A stretch of DNA of 64,000 bases from Phenylobacterium zucineum HLK1 (GTDB lineage: Bacteria > Pseudomonadota > Alphaproteobacteria > Caulobacterales > Caulobacteraceae). Numbering within the stretch: position 1 is the stretch's first letter; each line of letters begins with the position of its first letter. The notes under the pieces were generated by a model, which did no database searches, was not told the origin of the DNA, and worked only from the letters and a program-made list of their open reading frames with translations. Where the stretch lies: assembly GCF_000017265.1 (NCBI RefSeq), contig NC_011144.1, positions 1,116,001-1,180,000 of the forward strand, written 5' to 3'. Position numbers and translations under genes: made by a program. Shown one piece after another: positions 18,793-28,163 of this stretch.

Positions 18793-20340
18793 TCAAATCT
18801 GACCTTGCCGGGCGCGCGCTATGTCCCGCGGCAGGGTGATGGCGGCCAGCAGGTAGTGCAGCCCGGCCCAGGCGTAGATCAGCGTCGTGCCGACGACGCC
18901 GCCCTGGGTCCCCGCCGCCATCGCCGCCTTGCAGGCCGCATCGACGCCGGCCGCCGCGCCCGCGGGCCCGACGCCGCCCGGGCAGGCCGCCGTGAAGGCC
19001 CCTGCGCCGCCGCCGTCCGCCCACGCCCCCTGGGCCAGCACGTCGATCAGCCAGCCGGTGAACGGCGGGCCGAACCCCAGCGCGATCAGGTTGACCACGA
19101 ACAGCAGCATCGCCACCGCCGTCGCCCGCATCCGCACGTCCATGGCGTTCTGCACCACCCCGAACGTGGGCCCCAGGTAGGTGTAGTGCAGCAGGCCCGC
19201 GGCCATCCACACCGCCACCGTCACCCGCCAGTCCGCGGCGGTGAACGCCACCAGGTACAGCGGCGTGGCGACCAGGAGCCCGATCGCCGGCACCAGGGCG
19301 TACCAGCGCGCGCTGCGCCGGCTGGCGAAGTCGGTCAGGAAGCCGCCCATCAGCGTGCCGGCCCCGTTCGCCACCCCCGACACCAGGCCCACGATCAGGC
19401 CCACGGTCGCCAGGTCCATGCCGAACTGGCGGATGAAGTAGGGCGGCACGAACGCGCCGGCCCCGTAGCCGGCGAAGCTGGCCAGGGTCATCCCCGCGCC
19501 CATGTGGAAGAGGCCCCACGAGCCGAACAGCCGCTTCGTCACCGCCAGGATCGAGGGCGGCTTCACCGCCTCCGCCTCCCCCGACGACAGCGGCGGGTTC
19601 GGCGCCCCGGCCTCCGAGGCCTCGCGTCCCAGCGCGCCGGGGCTCTCGGCGCTCTCGGCGCTCTCCGCCGCCGCCTGCTCGGCCAGCCGCCGGTCGGCCC
19701 AGCCCCTCGGCGGCTCCTTCACCACCAGCTTGATGGCGATGGCGATCAGCACGCCGGGCAGGCCCACCAGCATGAAGGCCGCCTGCCAGCTGACGTTCTG
19801 GGCGATCCAGCCGCCGGCGATGGCGCCGAACATGGTGCCGAACGGGATGCCCAGCGAGTAGATCGACAGGGCCGAGGCCCGCGCGCGCGGCTCGAAATAG
19901 TCGCTGATCAGGCTGTGCGCCGGCGGCGACAGCCCCGCCTCGCCCACGCCCACGCCCACGCGGAACAGCAGGAGCTGCAGGTAGCTGGTCGCCAGGCCGC
20001 ACAGGGCCGTGAAGCCCGACCAGATCACGATGGCGATCGAGATGATGTTCACCCGGTTCCAGCGCTCGGCCAGGCGCGCGATCGGGATGCCGAGGGTGGT
20101 GTAGAGCAGGGCGAACGACAGCCCGCCCAGCCAGCCCAGCTGCTGGTCGGTGAGCTTCAGGTCCTCTTTGATCGCCTGGCCGATCGTCGAGATGATCGTC
20201 CGGTCGATGAAGTTGAAGGTGTAGGCCACCACCAGCAGCCACAGCACCGTGGACCTGTAGAACGGCGTGAAGTGGGGGGCGGCGACGGGAGCCCCGGGAG
20301 CCCCAGAAGCCCCGGGGGGCGCGGTCGTGGACGTGGCCAT
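18793..20340 (-). CDS. MFS transporter, spinster-like
   Basis: A 515-residue carrier with 12 predicted membrane segments. Helix 1 contains NFIDRTIIS, and the loop 2-3 motif is LARLAERWNR. Helix 4/5 has RVGVGVGEAGLSPPAHSLISDYF, typical of spinster-type MFS proteins common in Caulobacterales and Sphingomonadales. A long Ala/Ser/Glu-rich cytoplasmic loop sits between helices 6 and 7 (about residues 215-265). It is closely related in layout and motifs to the MFS gene at 26698-28053. The substrate is unknown. The N-terminus is Ala/Pro/Gly-rich, so the exact start is a little uncertain. Confidence 0.9.
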   Translation of the reverse strand: MATSTTAPPGASGAPGAPVAAPHFTPFYRSTVLWLLVVAYTFNFIDRTIISTIGQAIKEDLKLTDQQLGWLGGLSFALLYTTLGIPIARLAERWNRVNIISIAIVIWSGFTALCGLATSYLQLLLFRVGVGVGEAGLSPPAHSLISDYFEPRARASALSIYSLGIPFGTMFGAIAGGWIAQNVSWQAAFMLVGLPGVLIAIAIKLVVKEPPRGWADRRLAEQAAAESAESAESPGALGREASEAGAPNPPLSSGEAEAVKPPSILAVTKRLFGSWGLFHMGAGMTLASFAGYGAGAFVPPYFIRQFGMDLATVGLIVGLVSGVANGAGTLMGGFLTDFASRRSARWYALVPAIGLLVATPLYLVAFTAADWRVTVAVWMAAGLLHYTYLGPTFGVVQNAMDVRMRATAVAMLLFVVNLIALGFGPPFTGWLIDVLAQGAWADGGGAGAFTAACPGGVGPAGAAAGVDAACKAAMAAGTQGGVVGTTLIYAWAGLHYLLAAITLPRDIARARQGQI

Positions 20341-20462
20341 GGGCGTGCTGCTCCCCCGGTATGCGCCGCCCTCTGGGGCGGTCTGTGTCGGGCGGCAGGT
20401 TAGGCAGGTTCCGCAGCGGTGGGGAAGGGGGCTCGGCCGGCGCCGAAGCCCCCCGCCCGTGC

Positions 20463-22799
20463 TCAGACGATCCAGCCCTCGGGCAGGCTCGAGAGCTGCA
20501 CGCCGACCAGCCGCACCTGGGCGCCGCCCTCGAGGTCGACCAGCGTGTCCGACCCGGCCTGACGCACGGTGTAGGCGGTTCCGGGGTCCAGGCGCAGGCG
20601 GTCGCCCTGGGCGGCGTCGAAATCGGCGATGACGTCGATCCCCGCCGCGCCGAAGCTGTGGAAGGTGTCGGCGCCGGCCCCGCCGAACAGGGTGTCGGCG
20701 CCCCGGTCGCCCGAGATGAAGTCGTCGCCGTCCCCGCCGAGGATCAGATCGTCGCCCTGGCCGCCGCGGACGACGTCGTCGCCGAGGTCGCCGAGGAGGG
20801 TGTCGGCCCCGAGGCCGCCCTGGACCACATCGGCGCCCTGGCCGCCGTGGAGGGTGTCGTCGCCGAGGTCGCCGAAGAGGACGTCGTCGCCGACGTTGCC
20901 GTGCAGGAAGTCCTCGCCCATGCCGCCGCGGACGGTGTCCAGGCCGGCGCCGGCCAGGACGGTGTCGGAGCCGGTCCCCCCGTGCAGGTAGTCGGTCCCG
21001 AAGCCGCCCACCACGGTGTCGGCGCCGCCGCCCGCGAGCACGATGGCGCCGCCCGACGTGGTGACGAGCGAGGCCACGTCGATCAGGTTGCCGGCGTCGC
21101 TGCCGTGGATCTCGCCGAAGCCGCCGGGAACGGACGGCTGGATCACGGTGACCGGCGGCGGGGCGGGGGGCGCGGGGTCGGGTTCCGGTTCGGGGGCGGG
21201 CGCGGTCGCGACCGTGTAGTTGGCCGAGGTGGCGGCGCCGACGCCGGGATTGCCGGCGCCGCCCTCCACCCCCGTGAGGTCCACGGTGATGACGTTGGTG
21301 GCGTCGGAGACGCCGGCGGCGGGCGTGAAGGTGGCCGTCCAGGTGATGTTGTCGGCGGTGGTCAGGTTCGAGAGCGCGCCGTTCGGGGCGGTGACGTCGG
21401 CGAGGGTGAAGCCGGTGACCGCCCGCGAGAAGGTGAAGGTGATCGTGGCCGTCTCGCCCGGACCGAGCGCGGCGTCGCTGAGGCCGACCGTCGCCGTCGG
21501 CGGCGACAGGGTGGCCACGGCGTAGGCGCCGGAGGAGACCGAGCCGGAGCCGGCGTTGCCGGCCGCATCGGCGACGCCGGTGTAGTCCAGGGTCAGGACG
21601 TTGGTCGCGTCGGAGACGCCCGCGGCGGGCGTCAGGGTGGCGGTCCAGGTGATCCCGCCGTCGCCGCTGGCGAGGTCGCTGAGCGCGCCGTTGGGGACGA
21701 CGACGTCGTCGACCGTGAAGCCGCTCACCGCCTCGGTGAAGGTGAAGGTGACGGTCGCGGTGTCGCCGATCTCCAGCGCGGTGTCCGAGATGGCGATGCC
21801 GCTGGCCAGGGACGGGCGGATCGTGTCCACGGCGTAGGGGCCGGAGGAGACCGTGCCGGAGCCGGCGTTGCCGGCCCCGTCGACGAGGCCGGTGTAGTCC
21901 AGGGTCAGGACGTTGGCGGCGTCGGTCACGCCGGTCCCGGGCGTCAGGGTGGCGGTCCAGGTGATCCCGTCGCCGCTGGCGAGGTCGCTGAGCGCGCCGT
22001 TGGGGACGACGACGTCGTCGACCGTGAAGCCGCTCACCGCCTCGGTGAAGGTGAAGGTGACGGTCGCGGTGTCGCCGATCTTCAGCGCGGTGTCCGAGAT
22101 GGCGATGCCGCTGGCCAGGGCGGGCCGCTGGGTGTCGACCGTCAGCGTCGGCGTGGCGCCCCCGGCGCCGAGGTTGCCGGCGGCGTCGGCGTAGCTGCCC
22201 GCCGTGACGGTGACGCTGGCCGCGCCCGTGAAGGCGGCGCTCGGCGTGAAGGTGGCGCTGTAGACCGTTCCCGAGCCGTCGAAGCCGCTGAGGGTCCCGC
22301 CCGAGACGGCGACGTCGGCGGCGGTGAAGCTCGCGCCCGGCGCCTCGCTGAAGGTGAAGGTGAGGGTGGTGGTCTGGCCCGCGGCGAGGGCGCCGGCGCC
22401 GGCGGTGATCGCGACGGTCGGCGCGGTGGTGTCGAGGACGATGGCCGCGGCGGCGCCCAGCGAGCCCGGCCCGCCCGGCGCCGGCAGGGCGAGGTCGGCG
22501 TCGTCGGCGCCGCCCGCGTCCTTGATCGAAGCGCCGCCCGGGAGCGTCAGGGCGCCGGTCGAGGCGTAGTCGAGGTCGGCCGCCGTGTCGCCCGCCTGGA
22601 CGGTGTAGCTGAAGGTCAGGGCCGCGCCGCCGCCGCCCTCCACGTAGCTCGCCGAGCCGCCGCTCGAGAGCGCCAGGACCGGGGTTCCGGTCACGTCGAC
22701 CGGCCGGTCGAAGGTCACCTCGATCAGGATGGTGTCGCCCGCCTTGTACGCGCCGTTCGGCGTGGCGGCGGAGACGGTGGTGACGTTGGGGATGGTCAT
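20463..22799 (-). CDS. Ig-like / RTX repeat secreted protein
   Basis: A 778-residue exported protein without a Sec signal. Residues 1-125 look like a Calx/SwmB-type beta domain ([16 protein letters not shown]). Then four Big_12-like Ig domains follow, each with a TxTFTFxxAVxGFTxxDVxxPNGALSxL pattern; the second and third are nearly identical. A Pro/Glu linker ([14 protein letters not shown]) leads to RTX nonapeptides from about residue 575. The end is [21 protein letters not shown] and [13 protein letters not shown], the export cassette shared with the other RTX proteins here. It is probably a surface or biofilm adhesin (inference). The IS110 element lies about 260 bp upstream of the start; that gap contains a short TGGGACGCGGAC tandem repeat near 22820-22845. 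Confidence 0.88.
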   Translation of the reverse strand: MTIPNVTTVSAATPNGAYKAGDTILIEVTFDRPVDVTGTPVLALSSGGSASYVEGGGGAALTFSYTVQAGDTAADLDYASTGALTLPGGASIKDAGGADDADLALPAPGGPGSLGAAAAIVLDTTAPTVAITAGAGALAAGQTTTLTFTFSEAPGASFTAADVAVSGGTLSGFDGSGTVYSATFTPSAAFTGAASVTVTAGSYADAAGNLGAGGATPTLTVDTQRPALASGIAISDTALKIGDTATVTFTFTEAVSGFTVDDVVVPNGALSDLASGDGITWTATLTPGTGVTDAANVLTLDYTGLVDGAGNAGSGTVSSGPYAVDTIRPSLASGIAISDTALEIGDTATVTFTFTEAVSGFTVDDVVVPNGALSDLASGDGGITWTATLTPAAGVSDATNVLTLDYTGVADAAGNAGSGSVSSGAYAVATLSPPTATVGLSDAALGPGETATITFTFSRAVTGFTLADVTAPNGALSNLTTADNITWTATFTPAAGVSDATNVITVDLTGVEGGAGNPGVGAATSANYTVATAPAPEPEPDPAPPAPPPVTVIQPSVPGGFGEIHGSDAGNLIDVASLVTTSGGAIVLAGGGADTVVGGFGTDYLHGGTGSDTVLAGAGLDTVRGGMGEDFLHGNVGDDVLFGDLGDDTLHGGQGADVVQGGLGADTLLGDLGDDVVRGGQGDDLILGGDGDDFISGDRGADTLFGGAGADTFHSFGAAGIDVIADFDAAQGDRLRLDPGTAYTVRQAGSDTLVDLEGGAQVRLVGVQLSSLPEGWIV

Positions 22800-23158
22800 G
22801 GACGCTTACTCGAACGCTACTGGGACGCGGACTGGGACGCGGACTGGGACTGGGGAGAGCGGGGGGCTGGGAGTGGGGCGGGGCGGCGAAGGGGCCGGCG
22901 CGGGCGGCAGGGGCGAGCGCCGTCGGGCGGGCCCTTTTAGTTCAGTTTCCGAACCGGTCGAGGTTGAAAGTGCGCGTCACTCGCAGGGTGGGGGCGGGGC
23001 GAGGGGCGCGGCGCCCGGCGGCCTCTTCCTGCGCCAAGGCGCCGGAACAAGAGAGACCGCAGTCTGCTGTGCGCCAGGAGCATGCGTAATCGGGCAGCCC
23101 TGCGAGGGGTGAGCTCCCAGTAGTGTCTCGGCGGAGCCGGGGCAGAAGGGAGACGAAG

Positions 23159-24187
23159 ATGTTCTACGCTGCACTGGATGTGTCGCTGCGTTCGGTGGCG
23201 ATCTGCATCATCGACGAGGCCGGCAAGGTCAGGCTGGAGCGCTCGGTCTCGTCCGAGCTGTCGGACCTGATCCGGTGCCTGCAGGAGTTTGGTTCGCCGA
23301 TCCACCAGGTGGGCCTCGAAGCAGGAAATCTATCGCATCACCTGGCCGCAGGTCTGGCCGAGGCGGGGTACGACGTCATCTGCATGGAGGCTCGCCAGGT
23401 GAGCGCAGCGCTCTCGGCGATGCGCAATAAGACCGACCGGCACGACGCCCGCGGCATCGCCCAGATCCTCCGGTCCGGCTGGTACAGCCGGGTCCACGTG
23501 AAGAGCCAGGAGAGCCTGTACACGCGGGCCCTGCTCACGAGCCGCAAGGTGATGCAGCGCAAGTGCATCGACTTGGAGAACGAAATCCGGGGCGTCCTGA
23601 AGGTCTTCGGCGTCAAGCTGCCTATGCGGCTCTCGCGGGGAGCCTTCGATCGCGCGGTGCGGGACATCATCATCAATGACGCAGGACTAAGCCACGCGCT
23701 GCTGCCGATGCTCGAGGCGCGGCAGACACTCTTCGATACGTTCCTGCAGCTTGACCGGCGCGTTCGTCAGGCCGCCCACGAAGATGCGGTGTGCCGCCGC
23801 TTCATGGGTGTGCCGGGCGTCGGCGAGATCACTGCCGTCAGCTTCAAGGCGGCTGTTGACGACCCTTCCCGCTTTAAGAGCTCGCGCACTGTCGGCGCCC
23901 ACTTCGGGCTGACGCCGAGGCGTTTCCAAAGCGGCGAGAAGGACAACCCGGGCCGCATCTCCCACGCTGGAGACGCCGACGTGCGGGCCGCCCTCTACGC
24001 GGCCGCGAACGCTATGCTCATGCGCTCCATCGCCTGGTCCAAGCTCAAGGCCTGGGGCATGCGCCTGATGAAGGCCAAAGGCCGCCGACGCGCCATCGTC
24101 GCCGTGGCCCGAAAACTCGCCGTCCTGCTCCACCGTATGTGGCTCGACGGCTCCGACTTCCGGCACGGATCGGAGGCTGCGGCATGA
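23159..24187 (+). CDS. IS110-family DEDD transposase/recombinase
   Basis: A 342-residue protein. The N-terminal RuvC-like domain carries Asp7 (YAALDVSL), Glu54 (GLEAG), Asp93 and Asp96 (NKTDRHDARG), the DEDD set. The C-terminal IS116/IS110/IS902 domain has GVPGVGEITA (helix-hairpin-helix), GLTPRRFQSGEK and the nucleophile Ser268 in GRISHAGDADVR. All key residues are intact, so the enzyme is probably active. ATG 23159, behind a GGGAGA site, matches family N-termini. Known relatives recombine target and donor DNA guided by a bridge (seek) RNA from the element's non-coding end. Confidence 0.95.
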   Translation: MFYAALDVSLRSVAICIIDEAGKVRLERSVSSELSDLIRCLQEFGSPIHQVGLEAGNLSHHLAAGLAEAGYDVICMEARQVSAALSAMRNKTDRHDARGIAQILRSGWYSRVHVKSQESLYTRALLTSRKVMQRKCIDLENEIRGVLKVFGVKLPMRLSRGAFDRAVRDIIINDAGLSHALLPMLEARQTLFDTFLQLDRRVRQAAHEDAVCRRFMGVPGVGEITAVSFKAAVDDPSRFKSSRTVGAHFGLTPRRFQSGEKDNPGRISHAGDADVRAALYAAANAMLMRSIAWSKLKAWGMRLMKAKGRRRAIVAVARKLAVLLHRMWLDGSDFRHGSEAAA

Positions 24188-24350
24188 CCTGACCAGACCT
24201 CAGATCCGACACTGGCCGGATCGTCCCACGCGGACGACGGGATGGATGAAGCCGAAAATGTCTGCTGCGCCTCAGAGCGCGCCCAAGAGCGAGGCTCTCC
24301 AGACCCTGATCCCATGCATGCGTGCAGCGGCTCCGCTCAACAGGAGCCAC
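24188..24350 (+). ncRNA. Candidate bridge/seek RNA region of the IS110 element
   Basis: Non-coding sequence between the transposase stop and the right inverted repeat. Two adjacent hairpins begin 15 bases after the stop: GATCCG...CGGATC (24203-24208, 24217-24222) and TCGTCC...GGACGA (24221-24226, 24232-24237). IS1111-group elements encode their guide RNA at this end. Boundaries and guide loops cannot be fixed by eye. Confidence 0.4.
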
Positions 24351-24535
24351 CAGACTGCGAAGAGAAGCGTGACCCGCGTGAACGACCGCCGGCCATCAAG
24401 CCATCAGGAGCTTGACCCCCATGCCCGATTAGAGAAGCGGACGTTCTCCTGCCGCTCAAATCCGGACATTCGCGCGGGCAACTACTCGACTGCCGAGGCG
24501 GAGTTGTCGCCAGCGATGCGCAGACGGCGGATTCT

Positions 24536-24883
24536 CTAGCTAGGGCAGTTCGGCTGTCCCTTTCCAATGGGACCCGGGATCGGTTCTTCACCGAAATTGC
24601 GCAAGCGTCGCTCGACGAACGGCAGCTGGGAGTCATTCGTCCCGATCACGAAGTCCACGGCGCAGCGGGCGATCTGATCGTTGACGTACCGCACCAGCGC
24701 ATTCGGGGAATTTCGCTGCAGGAGCCTTGCAGTCTGCTCTCTGCCATTGGTGGCGACGAACAGCTTGGTCGGCGACAGCGGAAATAGTAGCGCCGCGCGC
24801 GGGTCCTTCCAGCCGTGCGTTGAGATGAGGGGCCGATCGCTCGTCAGGAGCGAATGGGGCGCACCCTCGACGAAGCGGCTCAT
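24536..24883 (-). pseudogene. Truncated DUF4238-like gene
   Basis: 115 residues, SRFVEGAPHSLLTSDRPLI then LLFPLSPTKLFVAT and VRYVNDQIARCAVDFVIGTND, resembling only the C-terminal half of DUF4238 proteins (usually about 250-300 residues), whose middle contains the SDRP/SDNP motif. No matching N-terminal half is visible upstream (24884-25004), and the gene sits beside the IS element, so it is probably a remnant. Lower GC than its neighbours suggests acquired DNA. An intact short gene is the alternative. Confidence 0.45.
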
Positions 24884-25004
24884 TCCCGCGCCTCCGACAC
24901 CGTGATGTCAGGAGTCTGAGCTGCTTCGCCGGTTCATGCAGTCTCCGCCGTTGCGTACAAGAGTATATTCCCACACGCTTAAGCTCTGCCGCGACGGGGA
25001 CGCG

Positions 25005-25292
25005 ATGTTCGCCTTTGACCTCTTCCGCCTCGCCGTCTTCTCGGTGCTGGCCTACTGCGGGGCGATGTTCTGGGCGTGGTGGAGGGCAGAGCGGCTACGC
25101 TCTACGCCCGGCGCCAAGACCGCGCTTCCTTCCACAACCGGGTTCTTCACCGGCGCCGCCTTCCTTTGGATCTGGGGAGGGCATCATCGGCAACTCAACG
25201 ACAAGGCATTGTCGCTCGCTGTTCTGCTTGCCAGAGCCTTCTTTGTGATCGCCATGGCGCTGTGGGCGGCGTCGATCTTTCAAGGCCTCTGA
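25005..25292 (+). CDS. Small membrane protein
   Basis: A 95-residue protein starting at ATG 25005 behind GGGGAC. Two hydrophobic segments (FAFDLFRLAVFSVLAYCGAM and LLARAFFVIAMALWAASIF) bracket a more polar middle containing FFTGAAFLWIWGGHH. It has no recognised family. It is the only gene in a stretch between mobile-looking sequences; GC is lower than in the core genes. An upstream in-frame start at 24936 would add a non-hydrophobic leader and is less likely. Confidence 0.55.
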   Translation: MFAFDLFRLAVFSVLAYCGAMFWAWWRAERLRSTPGAKTALPSTTGFFTGAAFLWIWGGHHRQLNDKALSLAVLLARAFFVIAMALWAASIFQGL

Positions 25293-25397
25293 GTTCTTAC
25301 ACAGCCTCAGTCACGAGCGGACAAGCGTCAGACCGTTGGCCGGCCGCGTCCTCTGCGACAACGAGCGGGTGCTTCATAGGCTTCTCCGTGGTCGCTC

Positions 25398-25459
25398 CTC
25401 ACCCTCTCCCTCTCTGGCGCGGGGCGGCCGGGGGAGAGGAGGGGGCGGGGCAGGGTGAG
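25398..25459. repeat. REP-like imperfect inverted repeat
   Basis: CTCACCCT at 25398 and AGGGTGAG ending at 25459 close a long imperfect stem with C/T-rich and G/A-rich arms. It lies immediately before a copy of the C-rich hairpin repeat, so the two repeat types are joined here. Confidence 0.5.
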
Positions 25460-25463
25460 GGGC

Positions 25464-25547
25464 CTTGCCGGTGGGCTCGGCGGATGGGGCCGGCCCCCTC
25501 CACCGCTTCGCGGTCCCCCTCCCCCGATGGGGGAGGAGCGGGGGGTG
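25464..25547. repeat. Partial copy of the dispersed C-rich hairpin repeat
   Basis: CTTGCCGG, CTCGGCGGATGGGGCCGG, CCCTCCACCGCTTCGCGG and the CCTCCCCC-gat-GGGGGAGG hairpin follow the same order as the repeats at 32-35 kb and 44 kb. This copy stops after the hairpin and lacks the part that resembles the 5' end of the DUF559 gene. Confidence 0.8.
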
Positions 25548-25551
25548 TTCT

Positions 25552-25856
25552 GTTTTTGTTCTTGACATTTGCGCGCGTTTCTGGCAGGGTTTGTGGCAGT
25601 CGTCGCAGGTGCGCGCGGGGCCGGCCTGAGGGGTTGGCCTGAGCGGGTGGGCTGAGCGGCCGGCCGGATAGGCGCGGCGGCGGGTTTTCGGACAGGTTTG
25701 GAGCTGGCGCCGGGTCGGCGGGCGGAGGGGCGTGGGAAGGGATTCCCCGCGCTCCGCGCGCGCCCTGGCGTGGGAGAGCGGCGCGCTCCCCGGGTACGTC
25801 CTGGGGGGGCGCCTTTTTTCGTTTTCGCCGAGGCGAAGCGGGGCGGGGAGGCTGGG
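25552..25856. other. Gap with no recognised gene
   Basis: 305 bases between the repeat copy and the terminase-like gene. An open frame runs through the later part, but its predicted residues are Arg/Gly/Ala/Pro-rich without family resemblance. A T-rich patch (CCTTTTTTCGTTTTCG near 25811-25826) lies 30 bases before the next start and may contribute to a promoter. Nothing else seen. Confidence 0.5.
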
Positions 25857-26690
25857 ATGGGCGCAGAAGTTCCGGGGAGGGCGGCGGGGCGAGCGGCGGG
25901 GGCGCGGGTGCGCTGGTCGCCGGGGATGGCGCGGCAGGTGCTGGCCCGGACGCGGAAGGGGGAGACCCTGCGCGGCATGTGCCGCGAGCCCGGGATGCCG
26001 AACGTGCGCACGGTGACGAAGTGGATGGCGCAGCGGGGGCTGTTCCGGCGCGCCATCGAGGCGGCGCGGATCGAGGCGGGGCGGGGCTCGGCGATCGGGC
26101 GGCCCTGCGGCTACTGCCGCGAGACGGCCGAGGCGATCTTCGTGCGGCTGTGCGGCGGGGAGGCGCTGTCGGCCATCTGCCGCGACCCGCAGATGCCGGC
26201 GGCCTCGACGGTGTACGCCTGGCTGGCGCGCGAGCCGCAGTTCGCCGAGGCCTACCGGCTGGCGCGCGAGGTGCAGGCCGACGCCCTGGCGGCCGAGGGC
26301 TGGGAGCTGGCCAAGGCGGCGACGCCCGACACCGCGTTCCTGGCCAAGGTGCGGCTGGAGCACCTGCGCTGGTACGCCGCCAAGCTGGGGCCCAGGACCT
26401 GGGGCGGGCTGAAGGCGACGAGCCCGGCCGAGCCGCCCGAGATGACGGTGATGTGCATGCGCCGGTTCTCGCTGGAGGTGGACGCGCGCGGCTGGAAGCG
26501 GGTGGTGAGCTGGTACCCCGACCCCGAGACCCGCACGCCGGTGATGGAGGAGCCGGGGCCGTGGATCCCGCCGTCGGACGGCGAGGCGACGGCGCGCCGG
26601 CTGAAGGCGCTGGAGGAGGATCCCGAGGCGGCCGAGCGGCGCCGGGCGGGGTGGAACGCGGCGCCGTCGGACCCGGAGGGGTGGACGTGA
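25857..26690 (+). CDS. Terminase small subunit-like DNA-binding protein (Sf6 gp1 type)
   Basis: A 277-residue protein starting at ATG 25857 behind GGGGAGG. It carries two copies of the Sf6-type terminase small-subunit helix-turn-helix: MARQVLARTRKGETLRGMCR with MPNVRTVTKWM, and TAEAIFVRLCGGEALSAICR with MPAASTVYAWL; the second is followed by the family's AEAYRLAREVQADALA helix. A C-terminal extension of about 110 residues is unlike the phage proteins. No large terminase, portal or capsid gene is nearby, so it is a domesticated or stranded phage gene, or a regulator built on this fold. Confidence 0.75.
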   Translation: MGAEVPGRAAGRAAGARVRWSPGMARQVLARTRKGETLRGMCREPGMPNVRTVTKWMAQRGLFRRAIEAARIEAGRGSAIGRPCGYCRETAEAIFVRLCGGEALSAICRDPQMPAASTVYAWLAREPQFAEAYRLAREVQADALAAEGWELAKAATPDTAFLAKVRLEHLRWYAAKLGPRTWGGLKATSPAEPPEMTVMCMRRFSLEVDARGWKRVVSWYPDPETRTPVMEEPGPWIPPSDGEATARRLKALEEDPEAAERRRAGWNAAPSDPEGWT

Positions 26691-26697
26691 GGGGGGC

Positions 26698-28053
26698 TTA
26701 CGAGACGGAGTCGACGGGGAGGGTGCGGCGGGCGAGCCAGAAGCCGAGGAAGGCCAGGACGCCGGTGCAGGCGGCGGCGATGAGGGCCCAGCGGATGCCC
26801 TCGGCCGAGCCGAGGCCCTGGCCGACGTTCAGCCAGTCGGAGAGGGCGCCCACCGCGAGGGGGCCCAGGCCCAGGCCCACGAGGTTGACGATGAACAGCA
26901 GGATGGCCGCGCCGGTGGCCCGCATGTGCGGCGGCACGATCGACTGGGCTGTGCCGTAGACCGGGCCGTACCACATGGTCCCCAGGAAGTAGCTGAGGGT
27001 GAGCAGGGCCAGCGCCACGAGCGCGGAATCCACCAGCACCGCGGCGCAGTAGACGGGCACGCCCGCGAGGCTGGCGATGGCCGGGGTGACCATGTGGTTG
27101 CCGACGTTGGTCTTGCCCACCGCATCGGCGATCCAGCCGCCGAGCCAGGCCCCGAGCGCGCCGCCGACGCCGGCGATGATCCCGAGCGCCAGGCCCAGGA
27201 AGCCGACGGGGCCGAGGCCGAAGCCGGCGGCCAGGGCGGCGATCTCGCCCTCGTGCACGCGCAGGAAGAAGCTGGCGGTGAAGGGGGCGTGGCCGTAGCC
27301 GATGAACGCCTTGATGGCGGCGCCGAGGGCGATCAGCCAGAAGGTGGGCTTGGCGGTGAGGTAGCGCACCGTCTCGCCGAAGGTGGCCTGGGCGGCCTTC
27401 ACCTGCTCGGCGTGGCGGGCGAGGATGCGGCGCGGCTCCTTCAGGGTGGTGAAGGCCAGGATCGCGAAGACGATGCCGGGCAGGCCCGCCACCAGGAAGG
27501 CCATCCGCCAGCCGTAGGCGTCGGCGATCAGCCCGCCCAGGACCAGGCCCAGCAGGCTGCCGAGCGGGGTGCCCATCGAGTAGAACGCCAGGGCCGAGGA
27601 GCGCTTCTCCTTGGGCACGTAGTCGACGATCAGCGAGTGGGCGGGCGGGGTGCAGCCGGCCTCGCCGACGCCGACGCCGATCCGGTAGAGCACGAGCTGC
27701 CAGAAGTTGCCGGCGGTGGCGCAGAGCGCGGTGAAGCCCGACCAGACGGCCACCGAGCCGCCGATGATGTAGGCCCGGTTCTTGCGCTCGGCCAGGCGCG
27801 CCAGCGGGATGCCGAGCACGGTGTAGAAGAGGGCGAAGGCCAGGCCGCTCATCAGGCCCAGGGCCGTGTCGGACAGGCCGAGGTCGCGCTTGATCGGCTC
27901 GGCCAGGATGTTGATCACCTGCCGGTCCAGGAAGTTGACGATGTAGATGCCGAGCAGCAGCCCCATCGCATAGCGGGTGTAGGCGCGGGAGAACGGCGGG
28001 GCGTGGTCGGGCGCAGTGGCGCTCTCGACGCCGGGGGTGACGGCGGCGGTCAT
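26698..28053 (-). CDS. MFS transporter, spinster-like (second copy)
   Basis: A 451-residue, 12-helix carrier. It has NFLDRQVINI in helix 1, LARLAERKNR in loop 2-3 and RIGVGVGEAGCTPPAHSLIVDYV, matching the carrier at 18793-20340 motif by motif but without that protein's long central loop. The substrate is unknown. It is convergent with the terminase-like gene (7 bp apart). Confidence 0.92.
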   Translation of the reverse strand: MTAAVTPGVESATAPDHAPPFSRAYTRYAMGLLLGIYIVNFLDRQVINILAEPIKRDLGLSDTALGLMSGLAFALFYTVLGIPLARLAERKNRAYIIGGSVAVWSGFTALCATAGNFWQLVLYRIGVGVGEAGCTPPAHSLIVDYVPKEKRSSALAFYSMGTPLGSLLGLVLGGLIADAYGWRMAFLVAGLPGIVFAILAFTTLKEPRRILARHAEQVKAAQATFGETVRYLTAKPTFWLIALGAAIKAFIGYGHAPFTASFFLRVHEGEIAALAAGFGLGPVGFLGLALGIIAGVGGALGAWLGGWIADAVGKTNVGNHMVTPAIASLAGVPVYCAAVLVDSALVALALLTLSYFLGTMWYGPVYGTAQSIVPPHMRATGAAILLFIVNLVGLGLGPLAVGALSDWLNVGQGLGSAEGIRWALIAAACTGVLAFLGFWLARRTLPVDSVS

Positions 28054-28163
28054 CGGGGGGCGCTTCCTGGTCTTGTCGTTCTTATGGAATTGGAGGTTGA
28101 CGGGCTGACGCCGCGGGCGGCAAGCGCGGAGTTGTTTCAGTCTCGCAAGGAAGGACGCGGCCC

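Larger units (their letters stand above)
23058..24359 (+). mobile_element. IS110-family (probably IS1111-group) insertion sequence
   Basis: It encloses a complete DEDD transposase. CGCAGTCTG at 23058-23066 and its exact complement CAGACTGCG at 24351-24359 form a 9-bp subterminal inverted repeat, typical of the IS1111 subgroup; classical IS110 members lack such repeats. Non-coding ends are about 100 bp on the left and 163 bp between the stop codon and the right repeat. True ends should lie a few bases outside the stated limits. There is no obvious target duplication, as expected for this family. Confidence 0.75.

Noticed and set aside
24246..24539. Short plus-strand gene downstream of the transposase
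   Set aside because: It runs through the IS right end and its inverted repeat, with no family resemblance; the non-coding RNA region is a better explanation for the first half.
25857..26690. Prophage
   Set aside because: Only a terminase-small-subunit-like gene is present; no large terminase, portal, capsid, tail or integrase gene lies within several kb.
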